Counted from the first letter of the stretch, positions 6,808 through 15,801 are shown. The stretch is 64,000 nucleotides of DNA from Halobacillus sp. A5 (GCF_024189315.1 NZ_JAIZEO010000003.1:124001-188000), one strand, 5' to 3'. Numbers and translations are program-made. The notes: a model not told the origin generated them from the letters alone.

Positions 6808-8583
6808 TTGACGTTACTTACATTGGAATGGGATTTAGAAAGGGTAAATCCAGGCACAGGAGAAAGAACGATAGAGGAACAAATCTCAGAAGCTATTTTA
6901 CATATTGATGAAACAATAAGAGAATTGGAAACTCGAACAGGGAATGACTCCATCCTTAAAATGGTCGAAAAGATTAACCGTGTGCAAGCCCTGTTTACGA
7001 AAGTGTTTGAATGGGATGAATATATTATCTGCCAATCATCCATAAACGTCCACGATTCGCAAGGACAGGCTCTTAATGATCTAAGCAATAAGGCGAAGGC
7101 AAAGATGAATACACTGCTGCTCGTGTTCGGTCAGTATCTTGAAAATATTCCAGAGGAAAAGTGGGGGGCATTGATTCAACAACCTGAAACAGCGGGCGTT
7201 GAATTATTTTTAACAGAACAGAAAAGGAAGGTCAAAGATCATCTGGATTCTGATCTGGAAAAAGTCATCCACTCCCTGTCTGTTCATGGCTTTGACGGAT
7301 GGGAAGACCATTATGAGCAGGAATTTGCTCAACTTACTGTGCCAGTCGATAATGAAGAGGTTCCTTTCAATTTGGCTTATATACAGGCGATGCTTTCCGA
7401 TGACCGCAGGATCAGGCAGGAAATCAGCACGGCTGTGAAGAAGGTTTGTAGTGAAAATGAAGAGCGCTTCGCTTCGATTTTTAACCATTTTGCTGGTTTT
7501 CGAAATGAGCTGTACCAGTTAAGAGGCTGGTCCAACCCGTTAAAAGAAATGCTGGAACAAAACCGGATCAGTGAAGCTTCTGTTAACAGTATGATGCAAA
7601 CCCTTCGCAAGGCTAATCCCATGCTGCGCGGTTATTTCAAAAGGAAAGCTCAGCTGCTTCACGTAGATAAATTGAGCTGGTACGACATATATGCACCGAC
7701 ATTCACCTCTAAGACTACCCTCACCTATGATAAAGCAGCAGAGATAGTGACCGGACAATTTTATAAAGTAAGTAATAAAATGGGCAGATTTGCTGAAAGA
7801 GCCTTCAATGAAGGCTGGATCGATGCCGCACCTTCCGATGATAAAAGGCACGGAGCGTTTTGTGCTTCTTTTCCGGAGTCGAAAGAAAGCCGTATTCTCC
7901 TTTCATTTACCGGCAACTACCAGGATGTTGTCACCATCGCTCATGAGCTGGGTCATGCTTATCACAATGCTCACCTTCATACACAATCAGGCTTCTCCCA
8001 CCATGCGGGAACCGGACTGGCTGAGACGGCCTCCACCTTTGCTGAAAACCTTGTGTTGGACGCAGCCATCGATTTAGCAGAAACTAGGGAAGATCGTTTG
8101 TCACTACTGGAAATGAAGATCCTTAATGGCTTAAAGTATATTGCTTATATCCCGGCCAAGTTCGAGTTTGAGCTGCAGTTTTATAAGAAGTTGAACAGCC
8201 AGAGACTATCAGCAGCTGAGTTAGTGGATTTGATGAAAAGAACGGAAAAAGACTGGCTGCAAGACTCTTTAGAAGAAGTGAATGGATACCACTGGATGAC
8301 CATACCACATTTCTACTCAGCGGAGAAAGCTTTTTACAACCTTCCTTATACCATAGGATATATGTTTAGCAACGGCATCTACTCGTCCTACTTAGCCGAT
8401 AAAGAAGCCTTTCCTGAACGGTATGATGACTTATTAGTAAATTCCGGAAATCAAACGATGGAACAACTGAGTACTCAGTTTCTAAATCAAGGGCTGAACA
8501 GCAATTCTTTCTGGGAAGATGCTGTACGCCCCCTTGAAGAAGCGGTCGATACCTATATTAAAGAAACGGAAGACTGCATTTAA
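6808..8583 (+). CDS. M3 family oligoendopeptidase (PepF-type)
   Basis: The product is 591 residues, the usual length of the PepF/M3B family. The zinc motif HELGHAYH lies near residue 379, with the third ligand in GLAETASTFAEN about 25 residues on. The start is TTG 6808, seven bases after AGGAGGG. It is a cytoplasmic zinc peptidase that cleaves oligopeptides of roughly 6-20 residues, serving peptide nutrition and turnover. There is no signal peptide. It is a single-gene unit with a terminator just downstream. Confidence 0.9.
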   Translation: MTLLTLEWDLERVNPGTGERTIEEQISEAILHIDETIRELETRTGNDSILKMVEKINRVQALFTKVFEWDEYIICQSSINVHDSQGQALNDLSNKAKAKMNTLLLVFGQYLENIPEEKWGALIQQPETAGVELFLTEQKRKVKDHLDSDLEKVIHSLSVHGFDGWEDHYEQEFAQLTVPVDNEEVPFNLAYIQAMLSDDRRIRQEISTAVKKVCSENEERFASIFNHFAGFRNELYQLRGWSNPLKEMLEQNRISEASVNSMMQTLRKANPMLRGYFKRKAQLLHVDKLSWYDIYAPTFTSKTTLTYDKAAEIVTGQFYKVSNKMGRFAERAFNEGWIDAAPSDDKRHGAFCASFPESKESRILLSFTGNYQDVVTIAHELGHAYHNAHLHTQSGFSHHAGTGLAETASTFAENLVLDAAIDLAETREDRLSLLEMKILNGLKYIAYIPAKFEFELQFYKKLNSQRLSAAELVDLMKRTEKDWLQDSLEEVNGYHWMTIPHFYSAEKAFYNLPYTIGYMFSNGIYSSYLADKEAFPERYDDLLVNSGNQTMEQLSTQFLNQGLNSNSFWEDAVRPLEEAVDTYIKETEDCI

Positions 8584-8594
8584 TTTCTGTGATT

Positions 8595-8632
8595 GGGGCG
8601 TAATTCCATGTGCGGAGTTGCGCCTATATTTT
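8595..8632 (+). terminator. Terminator after the oligoendopeptidase gene
   Basis: GGCGTAATTCC pairs imperfectly with GGAGTTGCGCC around a six-base loop and is followed by TATATTTT. Confidence 0.55.
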
Positions 8633-8686
8633 CAGAGAGCGTACATGAGAAATAATTAAACTTGCTGCATCGCGGGGGATTGTGAA

Positions 8687-8989
8687 TTGGATGTCATACT
8701 CTTTGCTATAAGTTTGGTCATTATAGTTTACATATTGGTACAAAACGGTAAAGTACTAAACAAATTAACAACATTTCAAATAATAGTTGCAGGGATCTCT
8801 TATCTTGTTACCGTTAGTATAGCGTTTATCTGTATATATTACGGAGCTGATTGGGTGACTGGGAGATTTACGAATACTTTCATTAAATATTTCAGTTTCT
8901 TGATCCTGGTCTGCCTAATAATATTCACATTAAAAAGCCTTTTAGGCAGGGTTCTAACCAAGCTGACAAATGGTGTCCTCCCCAAATGA
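8687..8989 (+). CDS. Small three-helix membrane protein, unrecognised
   Basis: The product is 100 residues from TTG 8687, eight bases after GGGGG. Three hydrophobic segments are visible (about residues 2-18, 30-51 and 66-86) with a short charged C-terminus. There is no signal peptide and no catalytic motif. I do not recognise the family. It lies between the peptidase terminator and a short repeat array and has no obvious partner gene. Confidence 0.55.
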   Translation: MDVILFAISLVIIVYILVQNGKVLNKLTTFQIIVAGISYLVTVSIAFICIYYGADWVTGRFTNTFIKYFSFLILVCLIIFTLKSLLGRVLTKLTNGVLPK

Positions 8990-8990
8990 A

Positions 8991-9053
8991 TTCTAACATT
9001 TGAAGCCTGTTTTCTAACATTACAAGTGGTTTTTCTGACATTTGAGCTTTTTA
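8991..9053. repeat. Three-unit, 21-bp direct repeat array
   Basis: Units begin at 8991, 9012 and 9033. The shared core is TTCTAACATT (TTCTGACATT in the third) and the remainder varies. The 21-bp period is about two helical turns. The array lies between the stop of the small membrane protein and the cwlJ promoter region, outside any coding frame. Confidence 0.6.
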
Positions 9054-9141
9054 TTCATATATTCATTCTCAAATTAATTTTTATTGATAAATCATGAAAT
9101 CTAAGTGGGCTTTTTTCATACACTATTTTTGAGGTGAGAAA

Positions 9142-9579
9142 ATGCCGAGAGTAAAATACACAGATTCAGACGTCGCCTTAATGGCCCGGATGATGAGAGC
9201 GGAAGCCGAAGGTGAAGGAAAACAGGGCATGTTATATGTCGGAAATGTCATTGTGAACCGCGCGAATGCGGACTGTTTAGACTTTAAGGATGTAAGGAAT
9301 ATCCGGGATGTTATTTTTCAAGTGCAGGGTGGGAACTATTCTTTTGAGGCGGTTCAAAAGGGGAACGTTTTTTATAACAGAGCGAGATCTGCTGAGAAAA
9401 GGTTAGCAAGAAAGAATTTGGAATCTTGGAGGCAGCACCCGGCGAAATATTCTCTTTGGTATTTCAATCCAGGGGGGGAATGTCCTCCTACCTGGTTCGG
9501 GCAGACTTTTGCCGGTCAATTTAAGAACCATTGTTACTATGAACCGGAAGCGGGAACGTGTGACAGTGTGTATAGATAG
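9142..9579 (+). CDS. cwlJ: Spore cortex-lytic hydrolase CwlJ
   Basis: The product is 145 residues, the length of CwlJ (about 142 in Bacillus subtilis) and shorter than SleB because it has no peptidoglycan-binding N-domain or signal peptide. The catalytic motif ARMMRAEAEGEGKQGMLYVG holds the conserved Glu pair, and SLWYFNP and NHCYY are typical of the family's end. CwlJ is deposited in the spore coat during sporulation and cleaves cortex peptidoglycan on germination triggered by calcium-dipicolinate. GAGGTG precedes the ATG. The partner gene gerQ is not adjacent here. Confidence 0.9.
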   Translation: MPRVKYTDSDVALMARMMRAEAEGEGKQGMLYVGNVIVNRANADCLDFKDVRNIRDVIFQVQGGNYSFEAVQKGNVFYNRARSAEKRLARKNLESWRQHPAKYSLWYFNPGGECPPTWFGQTFAGQFKNHCYYEPEAGTCDSVYR

Positions 9580-9610
9580 GGGTTAGTGTTTTTATTTTAT
9601 GAAATCCAAA

Positions 9611-9643
9611 TGGGGACCTCCGTGTTGGAGAGTCCCTTTCTTT
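9611..9643 (+). terminator. Probable terminator after cwlJ
   Basis: GGGGACCTCC and GGAGAGTCCC form an imperfect stem around a short loop, followed by TTTCTTT. Confidence 0.5.
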
Positions 9644-9772
9644 ATGGTTAGTGACATCCAGCTTCACTGCCCGCACACTCGCGTCATAAGCAAACTGACC
9701 TGAGGAAGGGATAGCCACCTGCCTAATGAGTAATGTGTCTACCAGGGCGCCTTTCACCTTTGTTCTGCCAAT
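9644..9772. repeat. Degenerate copy of the long-hairpin intergenic repeat
   Basis: This stretch follows the order of the element at 22705-22842: GTGACATCCAGC, then GTCATAAGC, then the 16 bases GTGTCTACCAGGGCGC (9735-9750, identical in both copies), then TTTGTTCT. The outer inverted arms are eroded here, so it looks like an older copy. It carries no coding frame of note. Confidence 0.55.
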
Positions 9773-9871
9773 GGTAATTTTTATCATTGGTAATTTTTGT
9801 TTATAGTTTCTTTCCGGTGCTCATACATATCTAGTAGTACCTTAATGCTGGTGAGAAAGCAGGTGTTTCTT

Positions 9872-11335
9872 ATGAGAGAAGAAATATGTGAGTTAGACTA
9901 TCCCGATGATTTTCTTTCGATAATTAGAAACGGATTGGATGAAACGTCGTCGCCTAAGCAGGTAATCGTAGCTGGGGGAGGGATGGCAGGGCTTGTTGCT
10001 GCTTCCCTCCTGAAACAAGCCGGTCATCAGGTTACCATTTTAGAAGGGAATAATCGTATAGGCGGAAGAGTCCATACCGTGAGACAGCCCTTTTCGGCAG
10101 GGAATTATTTAGACGTGGGAGCGATGCGGATACCGGACAACCATGAGCTGGTGTTGGAATACATTAAAAAATTTCGGCTGCCTGTTAACTCTTTTATGAA
10201 TTCGTCACCTGATGATTTGATTCTTGCAAATAACGTATTGACGACTAGAAAAGAATATGAAGAAAACCCTGATATTCTCAATTTTCCAGTAAATGAAGAT
10301 GAAAAAGGGAAAACGGCCCTTGAACTGCTTCTTGAGGCTACCCAGCCATTTTTGGATCTATATGAAGAGAGTTCTCCGGAAGAACAGGAGAGATTAGAAG
10401 AGGAATATGCGAATTATTCCATGGGAGATTTTCTTCAGTTTAACCCGCTTGGAAAGCCTCTGTCTTTAACGGCTATAAGAAGTATCGGAGTGATGCTCGG
10501 AATTGAAGGGTTCCCCAACTTTTCTTTCGTGGATATTTTAACAGACATCATCTATCCAATTTTCAGTAAAACCGTGGAGTTCTTTGAAATTGAGGGAGGC
10601 AATGATTATCTGCCGTACTCTTTTCTAAAGGAACTTCGTCCAAATATTCATCTCAATCAGAAAGTGGAACGGATAGATCAGACGGGGGATCAAGTACGGG
10701 TTCAAACTCGCAATCCGCAGACAGGAGAAATGGATGAATACGAGGGGGACTACGCTATTGTAACTGTACCGTTCCCTGTCTTTCAGTTCATTGATGTAGT
10801 ACCCTATCACTCCCTATCCTTCGAGAAATGGAAAGCTATTCGGGAACTAACCAATGTCCCGGCGATTAAAATTGGAATCGAATTTAAAAGCCGCTTCTGG
10901 GAAGACAGAAATGCAGGAAATGCTGTGTCCGACCGTACGACCCGCTTCTCTTATATTCCTAGTCATGGCGTCGGTTCAAAGGGACCCGCTGTAATGCTGG
11001 CGAGCTACAGCTGGGGGGATGATGCTATTATTTGGTCCAGTGTGCCTTCTGAAGTGATGACTCGTGAAGTGTTAAAAGATCTCGCCAAAGTTTATGGAGA
11101 TATTGTCTATAAGGAATATATGCAGACTGTAGCTTATAATTGGTCCTTAAACCCATATTCAGCAGGATGCTTTACTCTCTTCAGTCCGGGTCAGGAAGAT
11201 GATTATTCAGAAATCATCCGAAGACCCGAAGGCCGGCTTCATTTTGCTGGTGAACATACTTCTTCCTTTCATGGCTGGATTGAAGGAGCCATCGAGTCGG
11301 GAATACGTGCAGCCTGTGAGGTCAATGCTCGGTAG
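9872..11335 (+). CDS. FAD-dependent amine oxidase (YobN-like L-amino-acid/monoamine oxidase)
   Basis: The product is 487 residues. ATG 9872 is chosen because it has AGGTG eight bases upstream and fits family length; the frame is open back to 9797. The dinucleotide-binding motif GGGMAGLVAASLLKQAGH lies near residues 34-51, followed by EGNNRIGGRVHT. The C-terminal flavin motif is RLHFAGEHTSSFHGWIEGAI. Enzymes of this group oxidise an amine or amino acid to the imine with release of hydrogen peroxide. The substrate is not determined. It has no signal peptide and is probably a single-gene unit. Confidence 0.85.
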   Translation: MREEICELDYPDDFLSIIRNGLDETSSPKQVIVAGGGMAGLVAASLLKQAGHQVTILEGNNRIGGRVHTVRQPFSAGNYLDVGAMRIPDNHELVLEYIKKFRLPVNSFMNSSPDDLILANNVLTTRKEYEENPDILNFPVNEDEKGKTALELLLEATQPFLDLYEESSPEEQERLEEEYANYSMGDFLQFNPLGKPLSLTAIRSIGVMLGIEGFPNFSFVDILTDIIYPIFSKTVEFFEIEGGNDYLPYSFLKELRPNIHLNQKVERIDQTGDQVRVQTRNPQTGEMDEYEGDYAIVTVPFPVFQFIDVVPYHSLSFEKWKAIRELTNVPAIKIGIEFKSRFWEDRNAGNAVSDRTTRFSYIPSHGVGSKGPAVMLASYSWGDDAIIWSSVPSEVMTREVLKDLAKVYGDIVYKEYMQTVAYNWSLNPYSAGCFTLFSPGQEDDYSEIIRRPEGRLHFAGEHTSSFHGWIEGAIESGIRAACEVNAR

Positions 11336-11427
11336 GGCACCAAGTGTTTTGACTTATAGCTTGATCAAAAGGGAGACCAATAAACGGTCTTCTTTTTCTT
11401 TTAAAATAACATCTCTGACAAATTACT

Positions 11428-11456
11428 TTGACACAAATAGTAATGTGCTATATATT
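11428..11456 (+). promoter_or_regulatory. Near-consensus promoter with possible PadR operator
   Basis: TTGACA, 17 bases, TATATT. ATAG and CTAT half-sites separated by seven bases lie between the boxes, as in many PadR autoregulatory sites. The next start codon is 24 bases downstream. Confidence 0.6.
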
Positions 11457-11479
11457 ATAATCAAGGAGGTGAATTTCTA

Positions 11480-11824
11480 TTGTCAAATAAAATTTCTAAT
11501 GACTTGATCCGCGGTCATACAGATACGATCGTGCTGAACATTCTTCAGCAGCATGACAGCTATGGCTATCAAATGTACAAAACCATTCTCGAGTTAAGTG
11601 AAGGACAATATGAATTGAAAGAAGCGACGCTTTACACAGCATTCCGGCGTCTGGAAAAAGAGGGGTACATTGCTTCCTACTGGGGAGATGAAACGCAGGG
11701 TGGACGTCGTAAATATTACCGGATAACCGCAGAAGGGGAGGAAAGGTTCAAGCAGAACAAGAAAGACTGGGAGTTCGCTAAAGAAATCTTAAACAAATTA
11801 ATTGAAGGAGGGGGAGGCGAATGA
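11480..11824 (+). CDS. PadR family transcriptional regulator
   Basis: The product is 114 residues from TTG 11480, with AAGGAGGTG upstream. The winged helix is typical: DTIVLNILQQHDSYGYQMYK, EATLYTAFRRLEKEGYI and the wing GRRKYYRITAEGEERF. PadR proteins of this short type usually repress a neighbouring membrane gene and release the DNA when a small toxic compound binds. The stop overlaps the next start (ATGA), so the pair is translationally coupled, and the near-perfect promoter just upstream is its likely target. Confidence 0.9.
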   Translation: MSNKISNDLIRGHTDTIVLNILQQHDSYGYQMYKTILELSEGQYELKEATLYTAFRRLEKEGYIASYWGDETQGGRRKYYRITAEGEERFKQNKKDWEFAKEILNKLIEGGGGE

Positions 11825-12477
11825 AATCTCACAGTAACCTGGATAAAAAAATTAATACCTATCTCAACAAAGAATTCACAGGCATAGGTGAGAGCCAGCA
11901 GCTCTATGAATTGAAAGAAGAATTATCCATTAACCTGAAAGAGAGAACAAAGGATTACGAAAAGAAAGGTCAGACTGAGGATGAAGCCTTCAAAGAGGCG
12001 GTAAGTTCGATGGGAGACCTGAGTGGATTAAAGGAAGACATGCGCCGTCTTGGGGAAGATCAAGCTAGAAAAGAAGTGTATACGTCCATGGCATCGAGAG
12101 TGTCTGCGGCGGGATTAATCGTCGGCATTCTAGTTATCGTATTTGGCGCACTGACAACACTGATGCTGTCTTTTATGGATCTTCCAAGTGAAGCGGTAAC
12201 CGGACCAGCAATTTTTATTGTGGCTGGCGGTGCCCTGATTACGTACAGCCTATTGACACGGGAAACGTCAAAATATTACGCGATGACGAAAGTAAGAGCC
12301 TTACTATATACTCTGGCTGTCGGAACGGTATTATTTAGTCTCTTTACCGCCTTCACCTCAGGCTTTGCAACGGGAGAAATGTTTATCGCCATCAGCTCAT
12401 TTATGGTGTTCTTTATAATTGGATTGGGATTATGGTTATCACTTCTATTTACCGTGCGTACCAGCAGAAGAAAATAA
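11821..12477 (+). CDS. HAAS-domain membrane protein, PadR partner
   Basis: The product is 218 residues. Residues 1-80 form the helical HAAS-type cytoplasmic domain (YLNKEFTGIGESQQLYELKE, then AFKEAVSSMGDLSGLKEDMR), and four membrane helices follow (about 92-120, 127-146, 158-178 and 184-211). Genes of this type sit directly behind PadR regulators across Bacillaceae and are thought to sense or modulate membrane stress. Start and PadR stop overlap by four bases. Function beyond this pairing is not known. Confidence 0.8.
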   Translation: MKSHSNLDKKINTYLNKEFTGIGESQQLYELKEELSINLKERTKDYEKKGQTEDEAFKEAVSSMGDLSGLKEDMRRLGEDQARKEVYTSMASRVSAAGLIVGILVIVFGALTTLMLSFMDLPSEAVTGPAIFIVAGGALITYSLLTRETSKYYAMTKVRALLYTLAVGTVLFSLFTAFTSGFATGEMFIAISSFMVFFIIGLGLWLSLLFTVRTSRRK

Positions 12478-12492
12478 AAGGAGGGGGCGTTC

Positions 12493-12687
12493 TTGCTGAC
12501 GGTTTTCAACTTCAAACATAAAACAACCACCTTACATCAGCAAAGACATAAGGTGGAGTATACAGACCACTCCGTAAGAGTGAAGAGAAGTGTTGCAGCA
12601 CTTCTCTTTTTTATCATAACTTATTTGGGCGGCGGAGTTAAACTTAGTTCATTGTGTGGCCTGGACCTTTTTTACTTTAATCGATAA
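12493..12687 (+). CDS. Doubtful short ORF behind a strong ribosome site
   Basis: TTG 12493 follows AAGGAGGGGG at good spacing, 15 bases after the HAAS gene, so a third operon gene would be expected here. The 64-residue frame, however, runs straight through a terminator hairpin (12584-12613) and into the end of the convergent glycosyltransferase, and resembles nothing I know. The start may belong to a gene that was cut short by a deletion. It also contains the hairpin CCACCTTA/TAAGGTGG. Confidence 0.25.
   Translation: MLTVFNFKHKTTTLHQQRHKVEYTDHSVRVKRSVAALLFFIITYLGGGVKLSSLCGLDLFYFNR
12584..12613 (+). terminator. Terminator of the PadR/HAAS operon
   Basis: AGAGAAGTG and CACTTCTCT form the stem, followed by six T. 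Two smaller hairpins (CCACCTTA/TAAGGTGG and CACTC/GAGTG) precede it directly. Confidence 0.8.
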
Positions 12688-14214
12688 ATTGCCGTTAATC
12701 GTTTGGTAGAAATTATACATTTTTTTACTGGACTTTAATTCATAGGCAGCATCTGACTCTTTGCTTATCATCACACTTTCGTAATCGTCATATATAAGAT
12801 ATATCACGTAACCACCTCTTTGTAGATTCTTTAGATGGCCGGCTTTTATTTTCACATCGAGGCGGTTCTTTTTCTGTGTGAGAGGCTTGGCTGCGGTAAA
12901 TGTCTTGATGGCGGATGACCTGCTCTTAAATTCAATTGATTGAATTTTAGGAATGTGGTGACCGGTTAATTCGATTTCGAATTTTATCAGATCTTCCTTA
13001 GCTTCCTCCCTGATCACCCTGGCTTCTACAGGTATTTCCATTAAAACGCTCTCGCCGTTTTTTAAATGCGCCAATGTATAAGGGAGCCCATTATTCAAGG
13101 TGCGTGATTCTTCCCCGCCTTCTGTAGACCATTCAGCGAGTGATTGAACATTTGTATGCTGCTTATTGGTTAAAAATTTAAAGAAAGCCTTATTTAATGG
13201 TTTTTTAATGATTTCTTCTAATGAATATGGTCGTTCATAGCTGTTGAATACGTTTACCACTTGTTCGAATGCCTCATAATAAAGCTGTTTCTGGCTGCTG
13301 GTGACGAAATGTTTTCGATTAAATAGCCTTGTGATGCTGTCAAATTCAACGAGACGATTCACAATCATCTTTTCTTCTTCAATTTTTAATTTTTTGTCTA
13401 ATACATATTTTAAAACCGCAATATTGGTATCCATCTTCTCTATAATATCCGTCTGCTTTGTTAAGGAATCGTTCCCAGGTATGCGGTTCAAGTAATAAAT
13501 TGATGCAGTAGTAGTTGATATTTTTCCAACGGAAGTGAGCACATCGATGAAAAATTGTTTATCTTCCGCATATTTCATTTCTGGAAAACGTATCTTGTTT
13601 TTTTTAATAAATGATAATCGCATCATTCTTGCTCGAGGACCTAGATGATAGAAGATGTGCGGGATCGAAAACGGCGATACATTGGTTCTGTTTTTACATG
13701 ATTCATATTTGCCGATGATTTTCTCAGACTTCGCATTCACTTGAATGGTCTTACCTACCGCATAATCACATTTTGTACTTTCTAATACCTGATAAAGATG
13801 TTTGATTCCGTCATGCGCCAGCCAGTCATCAGCATCCAGGAAAGTTAAGTATTTGGAATTTGCTAAGTGGGCACCCAGATTTCTTGGAAAAGATGGAGTG
13901 CCGGTGTTTTCGTCCAGGAAAACTACAACAATATTAGAATAGAGTTCAGCATACCGCTTTAAAATCGTTCTGGACTTATCGTTTGAACCATCGTCTATTA
14001 AGATCATCGTGATTTTTGAGAAACCTATATTTTGTACAATGACAGAATCGATGGTTTTAGCTAAGTATTCTTCCGCATTGTAAACAGGGATTACAACAGT
14101 AACGTCTGTTTTCGTGCTCAACGCTTTGTAGTTATGCACTTTATAGTTTACTTTCTCAAAATATTGGTCATCGTTACTTTTAGTAAAAGGCAGTATTTTC
14201 TTAATATCCATCAT
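12649..14214 (-). CDS. Family 2 glycosyltransferase (TarS/TarQ-like, teichoic-acid type)
   Basis: The product is 521 residues. Residues about 38-260 are a GT-A domain: TVVIPVYNAEEYLAKTIDSV, the nucleotide-binding LIDDGSND, the DxD-type FLDADDW, and KYAEDKQFFIDVL for the acceptor-side acid. Residues 390-521 form a beta-rich C-terminal region like the trimerisation/linker part of wall-teichoic-acid glycosyltransferases such as TarS. There are no membrane helices. GAGGAG lies nine bases before ATG 14214. It is convergent with the PadR operon and divergent from gtaB, which makes the UDP-glucose that such an enzyme could use. Confidence 0.75.
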   Translation of the reverse strand: MMDIKKILPFTKSNDDQYFEKVNYKVHNYKALSTKTDVTVVIPVYNAEEYLAKTIDSVIVQNIGFSKITMILIDDGSNDKSRTILKRYAELYSNIVVVFLDENTGTPSFPRNLGAHLANSKYLTFLDADDWLAHDGIKHLYQVLESTKCDYAVGKTIQVNAKSEKIIGKYESCKNRTNVSPFSIPHIFYHLGPRARMMRLSFIKKNKIRFPEMKYAEDKQFFIDVLTSVGKISTTTASIYYLNRIPGNDSLTKQTDIIEKMDTNIAVLKYVLDKKLKIEEEKMIVNRLVEFDSITRLFNRKHFVTSSQKQLYYEAFEQVVNVFNSYERPYSLEEIIKKPLNKAFFKFLTNKQHTNVQSLAEWSTEGGEESRTLNNGLPYTLAHLKNGESVLMEIPVEARVIREEAKEDLIKFEIELTGHHIPKIQSIEFKSRSSAIKTFTAAKPLTQKKNRLDVKIKAGHLKNLQRGGYVIYLIYDDYESVMISKESDAAYELKSSKKMYNFYQTINGNLSIKVKKVQATQ

Positions 14215-14402
14215 GGTTTATTTCTCCTCTTTTAATAGATAAATAATGTAAAGATACTAGATAACCAAACGACGATCTCGCTTACATATGAGTAGTATAA
14301 TACCATAAATTCCAATTTAAACCAAAATTAAAATTTCCTATTTTTTCAATATTGTCTAGTACTTTATTCACAGAAAAAATGACGGAGAAGGCAAAAAATG
14401 CG

Positions 14403-14431
14403 TTGTTTATCTGCAGGAAATTAAGTATAAT
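14403..14431 (+). promoter_or_regulatory. Promoter of gtaB
   Basis: TTGTTT, 17 bases, TATAAT; the gtaB start codon lies 32 bases downstream. Confidence 0.6.
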
Positions 14432-14462
14432 CAGGTTATTATGTAAAATTTTGGAGGAAATT

Positions 14463-15350
14463 ATGAAGTCTATAAAAAAAGCAATCATTCCAGCAGCTGG
14501 TCTTGGAACGAGATTTCTTCCGGCTACTAAAGCTATGCCTAAAGAAATGCTGCCCATTGTTGATCGCCCCACAATTGAATATATAGTAGAAGAGGCTGTC
14601 GAGTCAGGGATTGAAGATATTATTATTGTGACGGGAAAAGGGAAGAGAGCGATAGAGGATCACTTTGACAGTGCTTTTGAACTGGAAGACAGTTTAGTTA
14701 AAAAAGAAAAATTCGATATGCTCGAAGAAGTTAGAAAATCGTCCAAGGTAGATATTCACTATATAAGACAGAAAGAACCTAAAGGATTAGGTCATGCGAT
14801 TTGGTGTGCGAGAAAGTTCATTGGCCATGAACCCTTAGCTGTCTTACTCGGTGATGATATTGTCAAAAGTGATAAACCTTGCTTAAAGCAGCTGATAGAT
14901 GAATATAGCGTAGTCCAATCTTCAGTAATTGGCGTTCAGTTTGTACCAAATGACCAAACCCACCGTTACGGTATCATCGACCCTGCTGAGCAGACAGGCA
15001 GAAGGTATAAAGTCGACCGATTTGTGGAGAAGCCTCCACAGAACGAAGCTCCTTCAAATATGGGAATTGTAGGAAGATACATTCTGGAGCCTGAAATCTT
15101 CGACTATTTAAGCGAACATAATATAGGAGCAGGAGGAGAAATTCAACTGACGGATGCCATTGAACAGTTAAACAGGCTTAACCCCGTATATGCGTACGAA
15201 TTTGAAGGTCGCCGCTACGATGTGGGAGAGAAGTTCGGTTTTATTCAAACCACACTGGAGCTTGCACTTTCGAGAGAAGATTTACGAGAGCCATTAGAAC
15301 ACTATATCAATGAGCTTCATGTGAAATTAAATGCTGCTAATAGAGTATAA
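14463..15350 (+). CDS. gtaB: UTP--glucose-1-phosphate uridylyltransferase
   Basis: The product is 295 residues, the usual GtaB/GalU length. ATG 14463 follows TTGGAGG; the open frame back to 14352 has no site. The nucleotide-binding start [20 protein letters not shown] and the substrate loop [20 protein letters not shown] are diagnostic, as are VLLGDDIV and VEKPP. The enzyme makes UDP-glucose for wall teichoic acid glucosylation, glycolipids and exopolysaccharide. It is transcribed alone from the promoter at 14403-14431 and ends in a strong terminator. It diverges from the glycosyltransferase gene. Confidence 0.95.
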   Translation: MKSIKKAIIPAAGLGTRFLPATKAMPKEMLPIVDRPTIEYIVEEAVESGIEDIIIVTGKGKRAIEDHFDSAFELEDSLVKKEKFDMLEEVRKSSKVDIHYIRQKEPKGLGHAIWCARKFIGHEPLAVLLGDDIVKSDKPCLKQLIDEYSVVQSSVIGVQFVPNDQTHRYGIIDPAEQTGRRYKVDRFVEKPPQNEAPSNMGIVGRYILEPEIFDYLSEHNIGAGGEIQLTDAIEQLNRLNPVYAYEFEGRRYDVGEKFGFIQTTLELALSREDLREPLEHYINELHVKLNAANRV

Positions 15351-15385
15351 GTAATCATCCTTTGGAAAGTTCCAGCCCTGTTGTT

Positions 15386-15417
15386 TTTAAGCGGTCTTAT
15401 TTGAGACCGCTTTTTAA
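15386..15417 (+). terminator. Terminator after gtaB
   Basis: AGCGGTCT and AGACCGCT form an eight-base stem around TATTTG, followed by TTTTT. Confidence 0.85.
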
Positions 15418-15466
15418 AAACATGAACCCGACTGGCTATTTAGTTTTAAAAGAATTAAGTCCATGG

Positions 15467-15490
15467 TATGATATACGTATAGGGAGTATA
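15467..15490 (+). promoter_or_regulatory. csoR promoter (-10) with CsoR-like operator
   Basis: TATGAT (15467-15472) fits a -10. It runs into TATACGTATAGGGAGTATA (15472-15490), a G-core pseudo-palindrome flanked by TATAC/GTATA like known CsoR sites. The csoR ATG is 27 bases beyond. Confidence 0.5.
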
Positions 15491-15516
15491 AGTATAGTAA
15501 AGGAGGCGGCCACTCT

Positions 15517-15801
15517 ATGGATTCAGGCAAGTCCACCGTCCAGCCGAACAAACAACAATTATTAAACCGGCTAAAACGAATTGAAGGTCAAGTCCGCGGT
15601 GTGCATAGTATGGTGGAGAACGATAAATACTGTGTTGATATTTTAAATCAAATTGCAGCGGTACAGTCGGCCATGAATAAGGTTTCTTTAGCGTTAATGG
15701 AGGATCACACGCATCATTGCGTATCGAATGCGATAAAGAACAATAATGGGGAAGAAGCCATTAATGAATTAATGGATGTTATGAAGAGAATGGTGAAGTA
15801 A
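15517..15801 (+). CDS. csoR: Copper-sensing transcriptional repressor CsoR
   Basis: The product is 94 residues of all-helical CsoR/RcnR fold. The Cu(I) ligands are present: Cys in KYCVDILNQ, and His and Cys in MEDHTHHCV (the C-H-C pattern). The N-terminal helix holds LLNRLKRIEGQVRGVHSMVE, the conserved DNA-contact region. AAGGAGG lies upstream of ATG 15517. CsoR represses copper genes and leaves DNA on binding Cu(I). CsoR-like sites lie before this gene and before the next one, consistent with control of the whole copper locus including itself. Confidence 0.92.
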   Translation: MDSGKSTVQPNKQQLLNRLKRIEGQVRGVHSMVENDKYCVDILNQIAAVQSAMNKVSLALMEDHTHHCVSNAIKNNNGEEAINELMDVMKRMVK

